Under the pieces are notes generated by a model that worked only from the letters and a program-made list of their open reading frames with translations, was not told the origin of the DNA and did no database searches. A DNA stretch of 64,000 bases from Trebouxia sp. TZW2008 (taxonomy: Eukaryota; Chlorophyta; Trebouxiophyceae; Trebouxiales; Trebouxiaceae): assembly GCA_002118135.1 (NCBI GenBank), contig BDIU01000134.1, forward strand, positions 570 through 64,569, given 5' to 3'. Below are positions 58,901 through 64,000 of the stretch, one piece after another. A program made the translations under genes and the position numbers. How positions within the stretch are numbered: the stretch's first letter is position 1; each line of letters opens with the position of its first letter.

Positions 58901-59034
58901 GTTGCAGTCACAGTCACAGGCTCTGAGTTGCTGGCCAAGGACGTGATGTTGGCGGTAATGGTGGGTGCGGCGCTAACGGTCACCCCAGCAAGGGTAAAAA
59001 TGACCGCCAGTAACGGAAACATGCCGCGCGACAT
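49947..59034 (-). CDS. Purple acid phosphatase (secreted metallophosphatase) with Ser/Ala-rich tail
   Basis: About 15 exons on the minus strand: 59034-58757 (signal peptide MFPLLAVIFTLAGVTVSAA), 58534-58370, 57853-57687, 56958-56888, 56442-56257, 55866-55742, about 55223-55153, about 54737-54617, about 53947-53786, about 53349-53255, about 52673-52433, about 51794-51650, about 50975-50874, about 50663-50430 and a last exon ending at 49947. All seven metal ligands of the purple acid phosphatase family are visible: D in AIADLGYCETD, D and Y in NGDISYA, N in GNHERDWP, H in WLVVGFHRPY, and both H in GHTHWYSRSCPVY. DSGGECG is also present. The N-terminal fibronectin-like part (QVIAQWTTNAQASGAVVQYG, YFYRVGN) is typical of plant high-molecular-weight forms. 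The enzyme hydrolyses phosphate esters outside the cell or in vacuoles; many NxT/S sites fit that. The last exon is Ser/Ala/Thr-rich low complexity. Introns are packed with broken exon copies. Confidence 0.9.
50320..50402. mobile_element. Second, rearranged copy of the pogo-like MITE
   Basis: CTGAGTAAGGAC, TTTGAT, GACA and TTTCTTGGTGACCAAAGCAG follow the order of the right half of the element at 8965-9138 and end in AGAAATCACTG followed by TA, matching its right terminus. The segment CAATGGCGCT just left is the reverse complement of AGCGCCATTG in the first copy, so the left part is inverted or deleted. It lies in an intron of the phosphatase gene. Confidence 0.65.
51000..51290 (-). repeat. 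Echoes of a phosphatase exon
   Basis: The intact exon at 50975-50874 begins GGTGACAACTATGAGAGCAA. Broken copies GGTGACAACTGTGAGAGCAG near 51161 and paired CATCTGCGCTGCAGACTGCACACAAG / CATCAGCGCAGCAGACTGCACACAAG blocks at about 51040 and 51240 show a unit of about 200 bp. Confidence 0.7.
51460..51960 (-). repeat. Tandem copies of the phosphatase exon at 51794-51650
   Basis: An upstream copy (about 51960-51840, minus) retains AVNSLDGTLLEDYTLTEPAG but then frameshifts. Partial copies of the 3' end (GATCTCATACCAAGTGRCTGTGAAG on the plus strand) recur near 51450, 51530 and 51655. Confidence 0.75.
52600..52960 (-). repeat. Three tandem copies of the phosphatase GHxH active-site exon
   Basis: The intact copy (52673) encodes GHTHWYSRSCPVYRRQCQP. 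Copies at about 52835 and 52950 retain GG-TT(C/T)(G/A)G and the TGCCAGYCAGCAKC segments. The Gly-His-x-His motif is broken to GHTTGTL in the middle copy and to RHAHWFS in the third. Confidence 0.85.
53330..53480 (-). repeat. Duplicate of the phosphatase exon start, offset ~120 bp
   Basis: CATGTCACCCTTGTTGTTGCCTGAGTACACCTGCATTCA-like sequence occurs at about 53325-53356 and 53440-53474 (plus strand); only the first continues into a full exon. Confidence 0.85.
53562..53600. repeat. Poly-A run and GATT microsatellite
   Basis: An A tract of about 14 followed by CCTGATTGATTGATTGACTG. Could be the tail of a retroposed sequence, but no body was recognised. Confidence 0.6.
53860..54190 (-). repeat. 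Three tandem copies of a phosphatase exon, period ~120 bp
   Basis: The intact exon encodes YGPVYFIQFSTEIDFGEGSA. Copies at about 54065 (YGPVYFTQFSAEIDFDKGSA) and 54185 (YSPIYFVHFSTEVDFDKGSA) keep about 30 codons, then diverge and lose the HRP-containing half. Confidence 0.9.
54690..54880 (-). repeat. Duplicate of the phosphatase GNHE exon, offset ~140 bp
   Basis: The intact exon starts GNHERDWPNTGDRYLQENAK; the upstream copy reads GNHEREWPHGNRCLHKNSR and DSGG before diverging. Confidence 0.85.
57300..57720 (-). repeat. Echoes of the phosphatase exon 3 end, with TAATCCTAGGG microsatellite
   Basis: AGGTAGCCAGTGGTAGCGGCCTCTCC-like blocks at about 57330, 57455, 57485 and 57570 copy the intact exon end at about 57695-57720. 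Between them, TAATCCTAGGG is repeated about four times (57398-57432). Confidence 0.75.
57840..58065 (-). repeat. Three tandem copies of the phosphatase exon 3 start
   Basis: The intact copy (57853) starts QVIAQWTTNAQASGAVVQ. The copy at about 58060 reads QVIAQWTTNAQPAGAVVQ then a stop; the middle copy at about 57950 keeps only GTACAATTGCCTCC and CTATGCATTG pieces. Unit about 105 bp. Confidence 0.85.
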
Positions 59035-59766
59035 CTGCAGAACCTTGGATTGATCAGGGAGGGTGATCAAATGTTTTCGACCATGACGGCAGCGAAACGA
59101 GCAATAACGATGCTGTGCGGGCAGACGGGATGCAGTCCCTCATACACGGATGTGAACGGTTGTCAATCTGCAAATATCGAGGCCAACGCATGCAGACTTG
59201 CATCTCAATCTCGGTGATGCGCTGGCTGATGCGCTGGTTGATGCGCGTTGCAGCCGTCGGATGACATCACGCACCTGCGTCGCTCGCATGCCGGGTGATC
59301 GGTTGTCTTTAACCGAACGCACTGCAGTTACAAATTGAAGCGCGCCGAATTGGGCGCACCGATCCTTGTCTTGTTTCTCCTCGCTACAAAGCAGCTAGCC
59401 TGAATTGTAACGACAGGCTGCGCTGTTCCGGCTCAGCGGATTAGGTCTAACCGCACAGGCATATTCTCGTTCCGGGAACCCGTGAGTCTGTTGACGTGAT
59501 CGATCCGGTCTTGTTTTAGTCAAAACTGTCCTCATGTGGCGATATCACGTAAAATCAGTAAGCAAAGCCATTTTGCAGCAGGGTTTAATTTTGCCCTCTC
59601 GGCTCCAACAGAGTTGGCATAATTTTGCTCAAACCCTAGCGAAACTTTGTTGATCAGTTCTTTCAGCGCAAGAATGCTCGCTTCTGCTGAGCGGTTTCCG
59701 ACCAGATCAGCAGTTCATTGACATCCCCTTTACTTGCGTTCCCTCTCAAGTGATTTGCCTGTTTAC
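59035..59766. promoter_or_regulatory. Divergent intergenic region between phosphatase and NFU genes
   Basis: 732 bp separate the two ATG codons, so both promoters should lie here. A direct repeat GATGCGCTGGCTGATGCGCTGGTTGATGCGCG is at about 59216-59247. No known binding site was identified with confidence. Confidence 0.5.
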
Positions 59767-61831
59767 ATGATGTTTGCCCTGCCACAAAGCGTCAGTGCAT
59801 ACAACCGCACCCTCTCGTCAGCTAGCGCCAGCACTTCTGGATCAGCGGGACCCACGTTACCTCTGCACACCCCAGGCAGATGGTCTCAGTACATGCCTCA
59901 ATCAGCGCGACCGTCGCGAGACGCAGCAGCGCGACAACAAGCACCACCCAGGAACATAAGCACAGCAGGTCTGCATGCGGAGCTATTTCCTTCCCTTCTC
60001 CGGTGTCTGCAGCGTTTGCCAGACTGCTGCGTATGCTATTGTTGACAACGACTCAAGTTGGGGTGCTGCAGGCACACGCCCGGTGGTGTGCTCAGCAACA
60101 GCAGAAAGTCTAGAACTTACTTCAGAAAATGTAGAGGCAGTATTGGATGAGGTAAGTGGTGTTGACCAGTATTTGTTCTGCGTTAGTCAGACGCACTCTG
60201 CATGTTGCTTCTGCAGCGTCTTTGATGCCTGAATGGCAGCCTGACACAATGCAACAAGTTGCAGATACGGCCATACCTGATACAAGATGGAGGCAATGTA
60301 GAGCTGTCTGAGATTGATGGTCCTGTAGTATACTTGAAGCTCCAAGGAGCATGTGGCTCATGTCCAAGCAGCACAACAACCATGACAATGGGCATCAGAC
60401 GAAGGCTAATGGAAAAGATACCTGTAAGCTCTGATTATGCTGCTAGCATTCAGTTCTTGCAAACGCAGATTGCATACTCCCATGTACAAACAGTGGTCAG
60501 CTTGTTCAGCATTCTGTCTGCTCATGTCCAAGCAGCACAACAGCAATGACAATGGGCATTAGGTGAAGGCTGATGGAGAACATACCTGTACACTCTACTT
60601 ATGCTGCCATCATTCAGACCTGGACAAAGTGCAGATTCCCATGTGCAAACAGTGACCATGTCATTCACTGTGTCCGCTACATCTTCTTCACGCCATTTCT
60701 GCCTGCCAACTCTGCCCAAGAAAGCAATCAGAAAGCTGTCATCTGACTGTGATAACATTGCATTGCTATCAGTCTTGTTGCTGCGTGTTGACTCTGCAAA
60801 TCAAATGCGTAGCACAAGATACCTGTACTCTTGGCTTATGCTGCCATCACCTCTTCCCAATAAGTTGTGCAATTGCCAAGTGCAGACTTATCGGGCAAGC
60901 AGTAGCACCTGTCCAGCATTCTGTCTGGTTCAAGTCATCATGACGCAGTGAGACTGTGCTTGCATGCACGCTCTGCCCACGATAGCAATCAGAAGGCTGT
61001 CATTCATTGACATGAGACCGCCTGATCACATGCATGACCACTGACCTTGATGCTGCACATCAGCCCTGCAAAGTGAGTGGTTTTGTTGTTGTCTTAGGAA
61101 ATTCTGGAGGTTGAGCAGCTAGTGGGTGAACAAGACACAGGCCTGGAGTTGACGTCAGAAAATGTTGAGAAGTCTTTAGACGAAATCAGGTCAGTTACTT
61201 TGCTGCACGCACACGCCTCAGTGTGTCCTGTCATGTTCTGTCATAGTCTGTGCAGGAACAAGGAGTGTTTGTCCTTGGCCAAATTGTAGGGTTCATTGTT
61301 GCCCTTGGTCATGGGCTGCATACTGGCTGCTTGCTTGGTAGCACGCTTGAAGCTTCTGTTGTGGCAAGGGACACAGCATTTTGAGATGGGACATGGCATG
61401 CATGAGTAGACCTGATGGGCCCATATAATGCCTAGCATGGAAAGTATAGCATGCCGACATGGACATCACCCTTGATGTACTGCATTTGCATCTGCAATGG
61501 TGCTTATGCTACATTAAGTTTGACACATCATACACTTGCAGAGCAAACATTGGCAGATATGCTATCTGGATGATTGTTTGCTTTGCACTCACCGTTTTTA
61601 AATGTTGACTATTGCTTATTGTTGCGCTGAACGTGTTGTGCTAAAATGCTGTGCAGGCCTTATCTGGTTGGTTCAGCTGGAGGAGGTTTAGAGTTGGTTG
61701 AAGTTGACGGTCCAATTGTCAAAGTACGCATTACAGGTCCTGCCGCAAAGGTCATGACTGTCAGAGTGGCAGTCACGCAGAAGCTTAGAGAGAAGATTCC
61801 GGCTATTGCTGCTGTACAATTAGTCAATTGA
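59767..61831 (+). CDS. Plastid NifU-like iron-sulfur scaffold with two NFU domains, complete
   Basis: Five exons splice exactly in phase: 59767-59968, 60072-60151, 60265-60423, 61098-61189 and 61657-61831 (TGA), giving 235 residues. The N-terminal ~80 residues are Ser/Ala/Arg-rich with a likely plastid transit peptide. Domain 1 ([31 protein letters not shown]) ends with the cluster-binding motif [11 protein letters not shown] (Cys124 and Cys127) and [14 protein letters not shown]. Domain 2 ([38 protein letters not shown]) is the same fold but has [10 protein letters not shown] where the CxxC should be. This arrangement is that of plant plastid NFU1-3, which assemble and pass Fe-S clusters to photosystem I and other stromal targets. 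Intron 3 carries a decayed copy of exon 3. Confidence 0.93.
60519..60595 (+). repeat. Decayed copy of NFU exon 3 end
   Basis: GCTCATGTCCAAGCAGCACAACAGC and ATGACAATGGGCATTAGGTG repeat the CxxC-to-end part of exon 3 (60357-60430) about 160 bp downstream. TGTGGC, which encodes the first Cys of the motif, has become TCTGCT, and TAG replaces AGA-CGA reading. Confidence 0.85.
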
Positions 61832-62466
61832 GCTCAGTCTTGATATCGATATTGATATTGTAGCAACAATGAAACTTACTTCACTGTTAAAGCTGAGTTT
61901 TGTCAATTTCATTGCTAGTGTGCAGCTTTTGCACATGCCGTAGAATTGGTGCTGAGTGGACTGTTTCGGCCAGCTTGTGGTCAACTAGGCCTTGAATTGC
62001 TGAGTATAGTGTTTGAAATCAATGCAGCTTGTACACTGTAGAGAAGATTTGGCTGCGTGCACTGAAAGAACAGAGCTACTACTGTCAGTGTAAAGCTGCT
62101 CAGCTTGTCAAGCCGTCGGCATGTGTTACTGTGACAAGAAACTGTGAAGGCAAGGGCCAAGCACAATAATTCGCTCCATTGCAAACTCGTGAAAGGACAA
62201 TGTATTAACACTTTCCGCCCGCCTGAAGCAAGCTTGCTGGACTTCTCCTCATTCATGTCGGCAGTTTCAGGCCTATCAGATGGTCGTCTGTAGCGTTGAG
62301 CACTACTGAACCACTTACTGCCATGTAGCAATGCCTTGATACTGCAGAGCATTCAGCTGGCAGATCGGCTGGTTTCGGAGCGTGACACAAGCTTGGTAAG
62401 ACCACCTTGAGCGGACAAACCTTGCGCTTCAAAGAACTTTGACACCGTTGATTATTGCGCTGGACA
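61832..62466. other. Spacer between NFU and methyltransferase genes
   Basis: Contains the NFU 3' region. Minus-strand ORFs at 61981-62352 and 62253-62537 show no domain. It should include the methyltransferase promoter. Confidence 0.35.
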
Positions 62467-63923
62467 ATGTTGCTCGTGCCCTGCGAGCGCACATTTTGTG
62501 GACAGCATGCCACAAGCACTGACTCGCGAATACACAAGCACCAAGATAGGTTTCAGCTCAAACTCACCAGTCAACCCCAAGCACGACATCTGCTGCGCCA
62601 GCGCGCTGCCCGGAATATGCAGCCGACACCAGCAACTCGACGAGACTTGCTAGCAAGCACCATATCTGGTCTACTTTGTTTGCTGTGCTGCGATCAAAGC
62701 ATCCGCTCAAGTCAGTGTGACAACTCGACACCCTGTTCAGGTCGCAGGCGGGTGCGGCAACATCTGTGCCTGCAGTGGAGGTGTTGGCAGTTCACAGAAT
62801 CGATGGAAGTGGTATGATAAGTACTTTGCGTATAGCATGGCTTTCGGCATGCAAAGCTATGAAGAAGAGTTGGCTGCTTGCAAACGAAGTCTTTTTGCTG
62901 ACTTACTTCAAACATCCACTTCGAGCCTTCTAGAAGTTGGCATAGGTACAGGACCAAACTTCAAGTACTATTCCGGACATCAGGTAGTGCGTTCAAGCTG
63001 GACATCTCATGCTGTGTTTGCTGTCGAGCATTTTATGTGGTCTTGAGCAAGCTTGAGACACACATACAGGACATGAAAGTGGTTGGGCTAGATCCAAATC
63101 CTGAGATGGAGCTGTATGCAAATCAAGCAGCAGATGCAGCTGGTCTGAGTCAGCAACAGGTTCAGCTGTTGCCAGGTGTGGCAGAGCAAATGCCTGTTGC
63201 TGATCACTCCCAGGATGCAGTGGTGTGCACATTGGTATGCAACGATGCTAACTTCGATTGCACATTGTGGCATGCAGATGTCAGCAAGTAGTCTCTGTGC
63301 TTGGCTCAGCATGTTTGCCTTGGGACGCATGAGGACATTCTGGGCTGCCAAACTCCCTCAAATCTGTAGACACCACTTGCCATTGCTCAGACCAATATTC
63401 TAGCTAGCTGACCACAGCATGCACAGGATTCCCAGTTGTCTTTGTGCCAACACACAAACTGACAATGCAGCAAGCACATCCAGAAGCAAAGCTTGTCAGT
63501 AATCTTGATTGCCAATGCAAGCGTCAAAAGGTCCTTGACCGTCTGATGTACCATCACAACTTCCAGAATGCAACAAGCAAAAGTGTACAGGGCAAAGCTT
63601 GTCACCGATCATGCATGCTTCTGCAGGTGCTGTGTTCTGTTCCCAGTGTGCAAACAGCTCTGCAAGAGATCAAGAGGGTGTTGAAACCAGGTGGCAAGTT
63701 GCTCTTCATAGAGCATGTGGCTGCTTCAAAAGGCCAGCTAAGATTGTTACAGAATCTGCTGAATCCTCTGCAGCAAGCTGCAGCAGATGGGTGCCATCTC
63801 AATCGAGACACACTCAAATCTGTCCAGTCTGCTGGGTTTGCTTCTGTCAATGCAAGCAATTTCACTGTGCCTGGACTGGGCTTGATAGGGCCTCATGTTG
63901 CAGGCATAGCCACAATGGCCTGA
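62467..63923 (+). CDS. METTL7/UbiE-like SAM-dependent methyltransferase
   Basis: Downstream exons are clear: up to 62983, 63070-63234 and 63627-63923 (TGA), all phase 0. SAM-binding motif I is LLEVGIGTGPNFKYY, motif post-I is VVGLDPNPEMELYANQAA, then EQMPVADHSQDAVVCTLVLC, and KRVLKPGGKLLFIEHVA is the conserved strand-4/5 region. The set matches methyltransferase-like 7 (thiol methyltransferase) and related plant proteins. The N-terminal part from the ATG at 62467 (or 62617, MQPTPATRRDLLAS) looks like a targeting sequence; the RRDLLASTISGLLCLL stretch resembles a thylakoid twin-Arg signal. Between about 62670 and 62710 the reading frame must change by one base to reach SVTTRHPVQVAGGCG, so either a very short intron or an indel lies there. 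Acceptor substrate unknown. Confidence 0.8.
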
Positions 63924-64000
63924 GGCTTGCTGCATGTGCCTCTGACAGTCTGACAGAAAGACATTGCAGCATCACGACACATGATCACTTTTGTTTGAGT

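Overview
The window is nuclear DNA of a plastid-bearing eukaryote, most likely a green alga (Chlorophyta). Genes have many short exons joined by GT-AG introns and use the standard code (TAA, TAG and TGA all serve as stops). They include a plant-type two-domain NFU iron-sulfur scaffold, a plant-type purple acid phosphatase, an APC-type mitochondrial carrier, a TIM22-like translocase subunit and cytosolic ribosomal protein S11. A possible microtubule-inner-protein gene would suggest flagellate cells. No prokaryotic operons, rRNA genes or convincing tRNA genes were seen. All identities come from reading motifs and splice frames by eye; no database search was run.

Layout. 1-126: end of a LINE reverse transcriptase (-). 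396-4363: mitochondrial carrier (+), with a roughly 320-bp tandem repeat in its last intron. 4962-6424: RPS11 (-, complete). 6709-8327+: possible CFAP107-like ciliary gene (+, 3' end open). 8965-9138: pogo-like MITE. 9641 to about 11170: unidentified gene (-). 11654-12733: RS-rich splicing-type protein (-). 13199-15866: Gln-rich coiled-coil protein (-). 16265-17492: doubtful ORFs (-). 17870-19680: caspase-like protease (+, complete). About 20789-32854: very large, repeat-riddled helical or coiled-coil gene (+) with an assembly gap. 34087-35598: seven-helix membrane protein (-, complete). 37073-39344: secreted FAD oxidoreductase (-, complete). About 42040-45340: coiled-coil gene with tandem exon arrays (-). 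45641 to about 47910: TIM22-like (+). 49947-59034: purple acid phosphatase (-). 59767-61831: NFU (+, complete). 62467-63923: METTL7-like methyltransferase (+). Several genes are divergent pairs with 0.3-0.7 kb between starts (RPS11/CFAP-like, coiled coil/TIM22, phosphatase/NFU).

The most striking property is not a single gene. Across the window, exons sit beside one or more tandem copies of themselves, about 75-320 bp apart, usually within the adjacent intron and usually broken by stops, frameshifts or lost splice sites ('exon echoes'). They are clear in the phosphatase, NFU, the 20.8-32.9 kb gene and the 42-45 kb coiled-coil gene. RPS11 and the caspase-like gene show none by eye. This suggests that ongoing exon-sized tandem duplication drives intron growth and possibly alternative exons in this genome. 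A dispersed element of about 60 bp (five copies) and a pogo-like MITE (two copies) make up the dispersed repeat content I could see.
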